From Epithemia pelagica (lineage: Eukaryota > Bacillariophyta > Bacillariophyceae > Surirellales > Surirellaceae): a stretch of DNA of 64,000 nt. The DNA is taken from contig OX337231.1 of assembly GCA_946965045.2 (NCBI GenBank), positions 1,240,001 through 1,304,000 on the forward strand, in the 5' to 3' direction. Under the pieces are notes generated by a model. The model was not told where the DNA came from. It made no database searches and worked only from the letters and a program-made list of their open reading frames with translations. Shown piece after piece: positions 29,909-40,251 of this stretch. The position numbers and the translations under genes are program-made. Each line of letters begins with the position of its first letter. The first letter of the stretch is position 1.

Positions 29909-32508
29909 CTATTTCTTTTGTTTGGCCTGTTTCTTTTGAAAGTTTTTCAATGTGGCGGCTGCTTTCTTGGCGTCCCCTTTACCAAGAGCAGCCGCAATCT
30001 TGTCCAACACAGCGACGGCAACTTTGGTCAAGGGAGGTTTCAAATCACTTGGATGCAGCGCACCCGATGCAAAGTCTGCCTTGACCTGGTCCACTGAAGA
30101 GTACACCAGCTCACCGCCATTTTCAGCGGAACGTGGAACAGTGAAGTTGTCATTGGAAGGCGGACCAAACACAAAAACTCGCGCAAATTCTATGGGAGGA
30201 CAAAAGTCAATGTTTTGGGGTTCACAAAAGGCTTTCTTCATCTTGGGAGCACCGGCGACCTATCATTGAAGAAACAAAAGTGCCCAAACAAATGATAAGC
30301 ACAGTTCGTCAAGCAATGCCTCTCTCAACAAGAAAACCATGAAACGAAGTCACGACTCACCTTTGGGTTATCGAGTAGAAAGTACTGATCATTATCTGTC
30401 TTGAGTGATTTCTGCAAGGTTACGGGAGCTCCGTTGACCAAAGCAATCGATGGAGCAGTGAGTCCAGGAAGTTTTTCAGCAAAAAACTTGGTCACCAAAC
30501 CTTGTTCGACAGTCGACGCTTCTCCTTGTGAAAGAGTGATTGACTTGGGCTCGACACCCGCTACATCGGCCACACGCATTAGCCGTCCAATGACACCACC
30601 CACACCGTCTGAATCAACAATTGAAGAACCCATAACCTCGTTCAACATGAAAAAGCGACCAACATTGATGACACTGATCCAATAGTCGGATGGATCGGCC
30701 AATATTGCCTCGCTTTGGAAAAGAATTTGAGTCTTTTCCATAAGAGAAGGATCCAGTGTTTGCAATGTTTCCACCAGAATTGTGTAAAAGGCCGAAATAA
30801 CCTTGGTGTCCGCCATGCAGGAGTTACAAACACGAGCGGTCCAGTCTGACAAGAGCAAAACGCGAGGTGCCGTTTCTCCTTCACAGCTCCGCAGTTGCGC
30901 CAAGATATCCACTGCTTGTTGCAAGGTCGGAGCTGCAATGGGCAATGGGGCAAAGACCAGATGTGATCCGCTCGGGACTTTTTTCAGCTCCACCAAGTTC
31001 AAACGACGAACGACTTTTTCAGTGATTATTGTTTTTGCTTCCTTTTTGTACTGTTGTACTTTAGCCAGGAGATCTTTGGCTCTCTCATCATTCGTGAAAT
31101 GTTTTCGGACGGGTTCCAAAAGTCGATTCAGTTCACTTATCAAGCCACGTTTCAGTTGCTCTTCGGAGATTTTGCCTCCCAGGAAAGCTTCCCGAACAGA
31201 GACAAAATCTGTAAAAGTCGTGTCTCCAGCCGTAAATGTTGCGTCGGGAGGACTGAATATAATGTTTTGTATGTAGTCCAAACACGGGTTCTTGAGCGTA
31301 TCACCGGAAAGGTTCATGGATTCTTTCCCAGCATCTTCGGTTCCTTCCTGATCCTTTTTTGAAGCCTCCGAGTCGGCTGCAATGCTGGGACAGTAGGCAT
31401 TCATGATTTTCCGTTCCACATCTGCCGCCGCATCCTCCATGAATACGGCCGAGTCCGGATCCGACTTGGACATTTTCTCTTGCCCTGCTTTCAATCCATA
31501 GAGCATGTGATGAGACAAGATGATTGGTTTGTGCTTAATGCCTGCTGCATCGCAGTATTCGCGAGCTAGCATGTTCACTTTACGTTGGTCGACACCCAAT
31601 TGACAAACATCGGCCTTAAGAAAAAAGACGTCCGTACATTGCATCAGTGGGTAGAGAATCTGAGCCGAAGTGAGAGATCCCTCCAGTCGTCCCATGATTT
31701 GGCAACACTTTTTGATACGCGTCACATTGAATCGACGAGCCACGTCCAGCATGGTAGGCCAATATTTGTCGGCCTGGTTGGTAATTTCCTCCGAGGCCCA
31801 CTTGAAAACGACATTGGACAAATCCATTCCGGCCGCCTTCCAAACCTCAATCAGATAGTAACCGACTGTTTTAATCTTTTCCAAATCTCCTCCCATTTTG
31901 TCATTCATGAGAGCAAACCAATCAGCCACCCAAAACACAAAGGTTGAATTGGTACCAGGAAAGGTACATTTGTTGACATTCATAGCCTTAAAAACACCCT
32001 GAGCAATATGCATGCGACCAGAGGGCTCAAATCCATCGTAGAGATTGAAGCCTGGAGTGTCGGAACCTCTCCCTTTGGCAGTTAGCATTGTTTTTAGTTC
32101 CGGTGCTGAAATACACTCTTCTCCCACTGACAAAATGCGATCGTAGTCAGCCTGCAACTCGTCGGTCCATGGTCGCGTCTCCTTTTTCGGTGGAGCAGCT
32201 GGTGCTGCCCCACCACCCTTTTTGGGTTTTGCATTTTTTGATCCACTCTCCCCCTTTGGGGTCTTCTCTTTGGCTGGTTGCTGTTGTTTTTGGACGGATG
32301 CCACAGTCTTTGAACCTAGTCATGATAAGATATGTGAGCTCTCGGAACCCCTAAAACTTAAGCAGTGCTACCCCTCGTCTCATCGTTTCCTTTTGACCCT
32401 CGCATGCCACTCACCTTTCCCCTCCTCTTGGGCAAGCCCTTGCTCCGATGGCAAGCCAATCACGCCGAACTTGCTGGTTCTCACGACGTGCAGACTTGAC
32501 TTGGCCAT
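29909..32508 (-). CDS. Tyrosyl-tRNA synthetase, double-length (pseudo-dimeric)
   Basis: Charges tRNA-Tyr in the cytosol. Exons 32415-32508, 30361-32315 and 29909-30259 (introns of 99 and 101 nt) give 799 residues; the start is ATG 32508 (MAKSSLHVVRTSKFG). A Lys/Gln/Pro-rich linker precedes the catalytic domain. That domain has the HIGH-type motif GRMHIAQG (about 134-137) and KMSKS in QEKMSKSDPDS (312-316). From about residue 480 the chain repeats the TyrRS fold: LLSDWTARVCN, SDYWISVINVGRFFMLNEVMG. Its HIGH site is degenerate (LPIAAPT) and KMSKS is replaced by KMKKAF (689-692). The C-terminus is anticodon-binding-like (LVYSSVDQVKADF, LHPSDLKPPLTK). Double-length TyrRS with one dead catalytic half is known from Leishmania. 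I infer the same asymmetric arrangement here. Confidence 0.92.
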
Positions 32509-33864
32509 TTTGGTAGTGATAAGATGTCGATGTGTGGGTTTGGGGCGTCGCAAAAGGCACAGAAAGCTATCTCTGTTATTGAAGATGCAATAGACGAGCC
32601 GACGAAAGACGACGAGACATGCGACTGGAAAAAATGACGGCTGTGCACATGTTGTCAACGCGCACCTTGTCCATTGGTGTAGCGCTTGGCTGTTTGGTCG
32701 GATTTCTACCGGTCGCGCCTCCTTCAAGGGCGACCGAGTGTCTTCATGGACGCACTTCGGACATGCTCAGATCAAATTCTTTCGTGATTGCTGAAAAATC
32801 CGGAAAAGCATCCACCACACCATGAAAACCGCGTGAAAGCGCCATAGCCTCACAAAACAAAGTCTGGAACGCCAAGACAACGACGATCGTGATACAACCA
32901 GAGAAAACGGTAGGCTTTGAAACCACGTGTGGATACAACCACGGGGCCACAAAGTATTCTTGAAAAAGCAAGCCTCGATCAAGTCAAGTCAACGCACACG
33001 CGACACGGACCGTGATAAGGTACCACATTTCACCAAGATCCTCGGTCAAGATCCACCGACGGAAAACCCAAGAGTCCTTTGAGTTTTGGCGTACCCATTT
33101 GTCAAGCTGAGGAATTTCGGATCGGGAAACTAATCGCTTCCCTCCGAAACGCCACCGGTCCAGTCAACCTCACGCGGATACGTTTGGCTGAGAACGAAGC
33201 GACCTGTGTTGTTGGGCAGTCTGCAAACGGTCAAGTGAAGCCTAATCCAAAGGCGGGGGAACAAGGTCCATAGGTAAGAGGGAAAACTGACCTAGAAAAT
33301 CTCCACCCAATCACCCTCTGACCTTCTTCTTCCGTAGCCTAACAAAACGAAGGCTGGAACGCCAAGACAACGACGATCGTGATACAACCAGAGAAAACGG
33401 TAGGCTTTGAAGCCACGTGTGGATACAACCACCGGGCCACAGAGTATTCTTGAAAAGCAAGCCTCGATCAAGTCAAGTCAACGCGCACGCGACACGGACC
33501 GTGATAAGGTACCACATTTCACCAAGATCCTCGGTCAAGATCCACCGACGGAAAACCCAAGAGTCCTTTGAGTTTTGGCGTACCCATTTGTCAAGCTGGG
33601 GAATTTCGGATCGGGAAACTAATCGCTTCCCTCCGAAACGCCACCGGTCCAGTCAACCTCACGCGGATACGTTTGCCTAAGGACAAAGCGACCTGTGTTG
33701 TTGGGTAGTCTGCAAACCGTCAAGTGAAGCCAATCCAAAGGCGGGGGAACAAGGTCCATAGGTAAGAGGGAAAACTGACCTAGAAAATCTCCACCCAACC
33801 ACCCGGTGACCTTCTTCTTCGACTTCATTTTTTCATTTACAGAAGCTAAATTCATAGTAACATA
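32509..33864. other. Intergenic region with tandem repeat
   Basis: 1.36 kb between divergent genes, most of it the 2 x ~490-bp repeat listed separately. Both repeat units contain a CACGTG E-box/G-box (32922-32927 and 33414-33419). Short reading frames in the repeats are not conserved as proteins. Promoters of the TyrRS and RGG genes should lie here. Confidence 0.5.
32845..33821. repeat. Direct tandem repeat, two ~490-bp units
   Basis: Unit 1 about 32845-33334, unit 2 about 33335-33821, beginning TAGCCT.ACAAAAC.AAG and ending near TGACCTTCTTCTTC. The units are highly similar with a few substitutions and single-base indels (for example TTGAAAAAGC/TTGAAAAGC). Not coding in any consistent frame. 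Unit 2 ends about 45 bp before the RGG-protein start codon. Confidence 0.9.
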
Positions 33865-36800
33865 ATGAGCTACCGATATAATGATCAAACTGGAAGAGGG
33901 GAGCCTGTTCGTCGTGGAGACGAAGATCGTGTTGGTCGGGAAAGACAACAAGCTCCCGGATACGGCGGTGGTCGCCAGTTTCGGCAGGAAGGCCGAGGGT
34001 ATAGAGGTGGTGGTGGATATCATAATGGCGGTAGCTATCGCATGGATAATCGATCTCATCCAGGTCGTGGTGGTCGCGAGTTCCAGCGCGGAGGCCGTGG
34101 ATACTACAATGGTGGTCGATTCGCACCTCAAGGTCGCGGTGACGGGCGCTCGAATTATGCGAGCCGTAGCTCTGGTGCCTCGTCTAGCTGGGGAGCCGCT
34201 TCAAGTGAACAACGAAAACAACAACGGCTTCACTACGAGCAGGGTGGACGAGGACCACCGCGGAACTCGCACATGGATACTACAGTCACGGTGCAAAATC
34301 GCCAAGCACAACAACAAGAAGCAAACACCAATACAGTGAACAGCGAGCCACAGCAACCCTCTCAACAACAAGAGAGCTACAAGATACCAGTCCCAGAAGA
34401 GGCATGGAAGTCATTGGACAGAAAACTGAAGATGAACCTGCTTCTGCCGCTGGAACGAGATTTGATTTATTCAGTGATTCTGAATGAGTTCCCCGAAGAT
34501 TTTCCATCTCGCTGTGAGCGAGCTGTGCAAAAACTGCTCTCCGATCTTCCTCGTCTTTGGAGAGAATTTTTTGAGTCGCATCATGTTCACCAGGAATGGG
34601 ACGACGACGAAGGATACGACTCTGATGAATTGGACATAGACGGGATGCCACCCCCAAACATGGATCCCAATCGAGGCCAAAATATGAACCAATCCCCTCC
34701 AACCAAGTTCATTGCTTTTATAAAAGCTCTCCCAGAATGTGTGGCATTGGATTTTGGTTTTCATGTCCTACCCATACAGAGCAAACATACCGCCACCTGT
34801 TACTGCCCCTGCAGGAAGAAGATGAGAGAGTCTTGGCAGGTGCAATGCAATCTGGTCGACGTGACACTGTGTGTCACCTCGAAAGGTGGTGACAAGGGAT
34901 TTATGGATCATGCCCTGGTACAACACTGCCGAGAGAAAGCGAAGCAATGTTTCTACCATAAACTGGTGCTGGAGTATATCCAGAACCTTTACAACAAATA
35001 TCACACTCGTTCAACGGATCACAAGGCTCTCTACTGCGTCAATGACTCTGATTATCAAAGAGCCGAGGCCGAGCAAACTCGGGCTGCGTGGAAGAAACTG
35101 AAAAAAGCGGAAAGAGAGCGAGATGAGGCGCGGCAAGAGAAAGAAGAAATGAAGAAGCAGCTGGAGGAGCTGCAAAAGGTACGTGTTGAACAGACAGTCC
35201 TTTGAGTGCTTTGAAACCTTGCTCATAGAAATTGTGTACAACAGGTGAATCCCAATAAGGCAGAAGTTGTTCAAGCCAAGCTGACGGCGATGCAACGATT
35301 TGAGGCGGAATTGAAACTTGAACCGAAACCACGAGAACGTATGCCTTCAAAATCAGAAATTTCTGGCTGTCAAGCCAGATTTGACAAAGTTTTTGATCAT
35401 TGTCGGCGTTGTAGCAAAAAGTGCAGGTGTAAACCCACCTGCAAATCTTGGAAGTGCAAAAAGAATCCTTCTCTTATGTTCCAAGAGGTATGTTCTTTGG
35501 CGAAAGATCAAGGATGTATTCGTCTTTGGGGGCACTCACTTTTTTTCAGTTACCTCAAAGGTTTTCTCTTCAAGAGGAATGGATCCGTTATACAACTGAG
35601 AAATCCCTCGACGAGAAACAACAATCCAAAATGCATGGAACCCCACTTGCTCCTTTGTTTTTTGACAAAACAGAATTGAATGAATTTCATTTCAAGCCAG
35701 CGGATAGGCCTAGTGATGAATCCGACCCAATTTGGTTGTTCAATTGGGATGTGCAGTTTCAGGATGTAGATGGAGTGAAAGGTGCGATTCTGTCCTGATT
35801 TGTTTGTGTTTGTGTTCTTGTTACGTTTAATCTTATCTTGTGTTTTTGTTCAGGCGAGACAAGTGACAAAGCCAAGGACAAAGGCGGACCAACTAGGGTT
35901 TTATTAGGCGAAGTTTGGCGTCAATTTGGGGATGTAAATCTTTTGGAGCAAACTTCAAAAGCCAAAACAGAGGAAACTTCAGGGTCCGAAGTAAAGAGAA
36001 AACCAGTATACATTTTTGAGCCGAAAGGTGGAAGTTTGTGGCCACAAATAGACGATAGGCTTCTCAGTGGCGTATCCCGACCAAACATTGAGATTCTTGG
36101 GAGAGCCATTGGACGAACAATCCTGCATACCATTTCTAACCGCCTGATTGATCCTGACAATGATGAAGATCCGGAAGTTTCCCGATTCACTATTGCAGGT
36201 CATTTGTTGCCCCCACCGTACCGAAGGTACCTTCTTCAAGGTATCAAGCCAACTGATGAACGCTATGAAATCAGAGATTTGTTTACAGATTTCCTCGATT
36301 ATACTATCACTGAGAACGTGGATGAGTGGAAATGTGAAGGTGATGATGATGACAAGTACAAAGCAATCATGGAGCGATTCGAATTTTTGTGTGACGGCTA
36401 TGACGTAAATGAAGGAACCATGGAGCAGAAGCTTCGTAAGGCTACTGAGGCCGCTTGGATTGACAGTCGATCCATTGTTTTGGACAGCATCAAGGAAGGA
36501 TTAGGTGTCGGAAATGGGAACCACCAAGCATTGGAGATTGCAGGGATGGCATTGATTGATATGAAAATGATGGATTTACTTTTCTTTTCGAAGCTCCATA
36601 TTACATCGGAAGATGTGATCAATGCACTCGAACCAGCCCTTGGGAACGAAGCAATGAGCAAAAACCAGAGGGCCATCATTTCAGTGAAGGATGGTAAGAT
36701 AGAAGGTCATCTAGTTGATCTCCTCCGCAAAAGAGAGGAAGACGACACCGACAACAGCAATTTTGCTGGAGATTTTGTTGAGTTTGCGACTGGCTCACGG

Positions 36801-37010
36801 CATCTCCCTCAAAATGGGGCCACAATCATTATTGAATTCTGTTTTGAAGAAGCAGGTTATAGTGGTGATCCTGAAAGCCTTCCGGTGGCCCATACCTGTC
36901 ACCAAACAGTGAAGCTGCCTTCACAGGCCTACGAAGGAAAGTTTTCAATTTTTGAGAAGAAGCTGGACCTTGCGCTCGCTGAGGGACTGAAGAATCTCAC
37001 TATGACGTGA
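33865..37010 (+). CDS. RGG-box and Cys-rich protein, unknown function
   Basis: Exons 33865-35178, 35245-35487, 35550-35781 and 35854-37010, phases consistent, 981 residues. Residues about 10-90 are Arg/Gly-rich (GGGRQFRQEGRGYRGGGG), an RGG box typical of RNA-binding proteins. A Gln-rich linker follows. The middle domain (about 170-400) has a possible zinc site YCPCRKK...CNLVDVTLCV...DHALVQHC. A charged coiled-coil (about 400-437) is encoded at the end of exon 1. Exon 2 contributes a Cys cluster (HCRRCSKKCRCKPTCKSWKCKK). The C-terminal half is globular and unrecognised. The combination suggests an RNP or nuclear factor, but I do not recognise the family. All introns are short (62-72 nt). Confidence 0.75.
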
Positions 37011-37153
37011 AGATCCACATTATTTTTATCCATCCCTACATCATCATTGTCCATGAATGGTACCAATGTTTTCATTTGCTGATCATTGGAGCCACAGTGT
37101 TTATTGAGTATTTGATAAAATAACTTCCCACTAAGTCATTCTTATTCAGTTGG

Positions 37154-39823
37154 CTATTGTAGCAGCTGTGTCAACTGACGTGGTCCTGGACGTGGGTTGA
37201 TCCAGCGTTTACGTGTCGGAATGATGTCTGTCTCTGGATCGTACGCCCAATTACAGTTCCCATTGCTCTTTGCTAACGCACCAGTTGGTATTGATGTTTC
37301 AGGAGAAATATTCACCTCAACAACGGTCTGGTTCAAGCTCTCAACATTGCTACTCTTTCCATTCTCAAAGTCTTTGCTTCTTGACAAATCATCTTTTCCG
37401 AAAATATTGGGGGCCTCAATATCATCGGGGTTTGCCGCGGTTTTTCTGTTGTCCTCTTCCAACACCGCGGTTTTTCTGTTGTCCTCTTCCAACAAGAGCA
37501 AATCTTCATCGTCATTTTCCCATCCATCTGTATCTTGAACGGTCATGTATTTATCATAAGACGTTTGGTCGTTCTTGTCATTGTCCACGCGAGAGGGACC
37601 GTCAAGGGCTTCAACTGCTGTCTCATCAGCATCATGTTGCTCCGGAGGATCGCGAGCCAAAGAAGCCACGGTTGTCGGTGGATCCAAAGAATGCTGGTCT
37701 GTCCTGCCAACGACCGTGGGCACTGGAGACCTGCGCGGTTCTACGCCACCGAAATCCTGATCTCCACTTTTATGTCGACTGTCATGAACTTGAGAAGGGC
37801 TCGAATTTGGGTTCAAACCTGTATTTGGACGTGCTGCTTCTGTTTCGGCCAATCTTTGTGGGGGAGACATGGTGGAGGAAAGTCGTTGGTGTTGTTCCGA
37901 TGAAGAATAGTCCGGTGGATCCAATACTCTTTGAGTTTGGTAATGTTCTTGTTGTGATAGTCGTCCAGGCCATTCCGGCATTCGGTTCAAGGGCGGTGGT
38001 TTTTGTTGTCCTTGTTGTCTCCATTCGTCGTACATGGAAGGATCTTCCTGCGGCAAAACTGTGACCGACTGGGCAGTGCGAGAGATCATTCCACCCAAAA
38101 TGGATTTGGGACGATCTGACGTTTTTGTGGAAATTGGTTGGGTGGCTTCTTGATACATTGGTTGCAAATCGTCTTGAGGAGGCGGCGGCGGTGCCGGTGG
38201 ATACGATGGTTCGAATCCAGCTGCAGACGCATATATATGTGACGTCTCCTGGGGCAAAGGTGGCCGTTCTTGCACTCTTTCTTGTTCATGCAGGATTCTC
38301 ATTTGCTCCTCTTGTTGTTGCTGCTGCCTTTGTTGTTCTTGTTCGAGGAGAGCGGCAGCTTGAGCATCTTCCTCTTCTCGTCGCGCTTGTTCCAATAAAT
38401 CACCGCTGGGTAAGGACAAATGGTTGGACAGTGTTTCACTCGATACTCGGCCAGCTTGTTTGAGTTGATTCCATACACCCATGGTAGTTTCCTGCAAAAA
38501 GGCATCGCGCCACTCCCCTCCTCGATTGTTGTTGTCGTTGGGAATGGTAGGACTGTTGTGTTCCTCCTCCATCATATTGAGTTCCTGCAAAAATTGGGCC
38601 ACTTCCACAAGCGCTAATGACTCATGGTTCATGGCAGATATCACAGCGTCACTAGGAATGATTGATTCCAAATGATAGTGCCACAAGGGCACGTTGGGAG
38701 CAAATTGACATGAGACGGAAAGGGTGGCAACCGACAGCATGCCTTGCGATGGATGCGGCATGCATAGGTTCAAAACAGCCTTGACCAAAACAGTAACATG
38801 GGCTGGATCCAATACAAATTCGACTCGCTCGGTTTGACACGCCATGTGGAATTTGGATCGAATCAAACGATCCTCTGGCTCATGGGGATTGTGAGAGGAA
38901 GAGGACGACGAGGATAAGTAGCCAAGCAAATCGGCCAAGAGCGATTGATTGGCGCATCGCGGTAAAATCGAATTCGTTTTGGCGTTCTCCAAGAGCAACT
39001 GGGACACGATTCCCTTGTCTTGAATCGGTTCTCCTGTGTACTGATCCATCCAGGTGTAGTCCATGCGTGGCAATTCCTTGTGCAAGGTGTAATCCACCAA
39101 ACCAGGTCGGTCCTCATAGTAACGAACAATTTCCCAGGCCTTTTCTGGATTCGAATTGTGTTCAGCCTCCAACAGCGCATTGATCGACGACGTCAAGTGA
39201 GGCAAAATCTCAAAATACTGTCGTAGCTCGTGGTAAATGGGAGGCGGAGGTATTGACATGAGTTGTGGTTGTTGTGCATGTTCTTGTGGTTGATGATGTT
39301 CTTGTGACATATGATGCATCGTTGGGGTATCTTCTTCATCACCATCACCAATATCGTTCAGATCATCATCCCACCCGTCATTGAGGTCATTCACTGCGAC
39401 ACTTTGCGGCGGGTCATCTCTCACAACTATATTGTCGTGGTTGCTAGAAGGAAGAGAAGGTCGAGCCTCTGGTTGTTGTTGTGGTTGCGATGGTTCCACC
39501 GATGCTTGCGGAGGTACATTGATGCCGTCTTGTTGCGGAGCATTGATTTCAATATCCTCGTCCAGAACATCACTATCGTCATCCCAGCCGTCGTTGAGTT
39601 GACTAAATGGCAAACTAGTATTGCTTTTTGGGGGGTCCCTTGCTGTCACACCAACAACAGGTGAGGTATGCGGAGGAACTGCCAAGGACGACGTATGTTC
39701 AGACTCTTTCACAGCCGTATCTGGTGCTTCCATTTCGTCATCGTCGTCACCAAGGTCGGAAAGGTCATCGTCATCGTCCCAGCCATCGTCAAGCTCACTC
39801 ATCTTCTTCGACCTTCGACCCAT
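37154..39823 (-). CDS. Trp/acidic-repeat protein with internal globular domain
   Basis: 889 residues, single exon, start MGRRSKKMSELDDGWDDD. The N-terminus carries three copies of an (L)xDGWDDDxD motif in acidic context (about residues 11, 78 and 150). A fourth, DTDGWENDDEDLLLLEED, lies near the C-terminus. A helical domain (about 205-470; YHELRQYFEILPHLTSSINALL...KAWEIVRYYEDRPG) follows the third repeat, then Gln/Pro-rich disorder. The chain ends NWAYDPETDIIPTRKRWINP. Trp in acidic tails is a known COPI delta-subunit or adaptin-ear ligand type (Dsl1, ARFGAP1), so a vesicle-traffic role is conceivable. That is inference only. A 30-bp tandem repeat encodes a repeated LEEDNRKTA. Confidence 0.7.
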   Translation of the reverse strand: MGRRSKKMSELDDGWDDDDDLSDLGDDDDEMEAPDTAVKESEHTSSLAVPPHTSPVVGVTARDPPKSNTSLPFSQLNDGWDDDSDVLDEDIEINAPQQDGINVPPQASVEPSQPQQQPEARPSLPSSNHDNIVVRDDPPQSVAVNDLNDGWDDDLNDIGDGDEEDTPTMHHMSQEHHQPQEHAQQPQLMSIPPPPIYHELRQYFEILPHLTSSINALLEAEHNSNPEKAWEIVRYYEDRPGLVDYTLHKELPRMDYTWMDQYTGEPIQDKGIVSQLLLENAKTNSILPRCANQSLLADLLGYLSSSSSSSHNPHEPEDRLIRSKFHMACQTERVEFVLDPAHVTVLVKAVLNLCMPHPSQGMLSVATLSVSCQFAPNVPLWHYHLESIIPSDAVISAMNHESLALVEVAQFLQELNMMEEEHNSPTIPNDNNNRGGEWRDAFLQETTMGVWNQLKQAGRVSSETLSNHLSLPSGDLLEQARREEEDAQAAALLEQEQQRQQQQQEEQMRILHEQERVQERPPLPQETSHIYASAAGFEPSYPPAPPPPPQDDLQPMYQEATQPISTKTSDRPKSILGGMISRTAQSVTVLPQEDPSMYDEWRQQGQQKPPPLNRMPEWPGRLSQQEHYQTQRVLDPPDYSSSEQHQRLSSTMSPPQRLAETEAARPNTGLNPNSSPSQVHDSRHKSGDQDFGGVEPRRSPVPTVVGRTDQHSLDPPTTVASLARDPPEQHDADETAVEALDGPSRVDNDKNDQTSYDKYMTVQDTDGWENDDEDLLLLEEDNRKTAVLEEDNRKTAANPDDIEAPNIFGKDDLSRSKDFENGKSSNVESLNQTVVEVNISPETSIPTGALAKSNGNCNWAYDPETDIIPTRKRWINPRPGPRQLTQLLQ
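37435..37494. repeat. 30-bp in-frame tandem repeat
   Basis: Two exact 30-bp units starting CCGCGGTTTTTCTGTTGTCC, inside the Trp/acidic-repeat gene. They add ten codons without changing frame; a recent slippage or duplication product. Confidence 0.95.
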
Positions 39824-40251
39824 TTAGCGATTAGAAATGTCGAGAAGAAAAATGGCGGGGTTCCCGTCAAAATGAGGGGGCGGACGGAGATGGAGGTCGG
39901 GGGGAGATGAACCGATAGCATGGGTAGTATCTCTATATAGTTTCACTTGAATACTCTTCTTGAAGAGGTGGGTCCAATGAAGCAATGGACACCATAGGAA
40001 GGCGAAGAAGGAAAAGACCTGCTCTTCGCACTGCTTTTTCGATAATGATATGTCCTCCTTCTTGTGTCTTTTATGCTGAAGCGATCGAAGATCAACACAT
40101 CTCTCCTCGGGTATCAGTCTGTTATTGATCGATTGAATCGTGGTCGAGAGAGACCATTATTGTGTCCGCTTTTGCTAAAGAGTATAAATCGGACGACTCT
40201 ATGGTAACGGACCCTAAAATACAGAGCGACGTGAACTAGGAATGCAGGATT
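39824..40251. other. Intergenic region
   Basis: 428 bp: 5' flank of the Trp/acidic gene and 3' flank of the kinase gene. Nothing else recognised. Confidence 0.5.
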
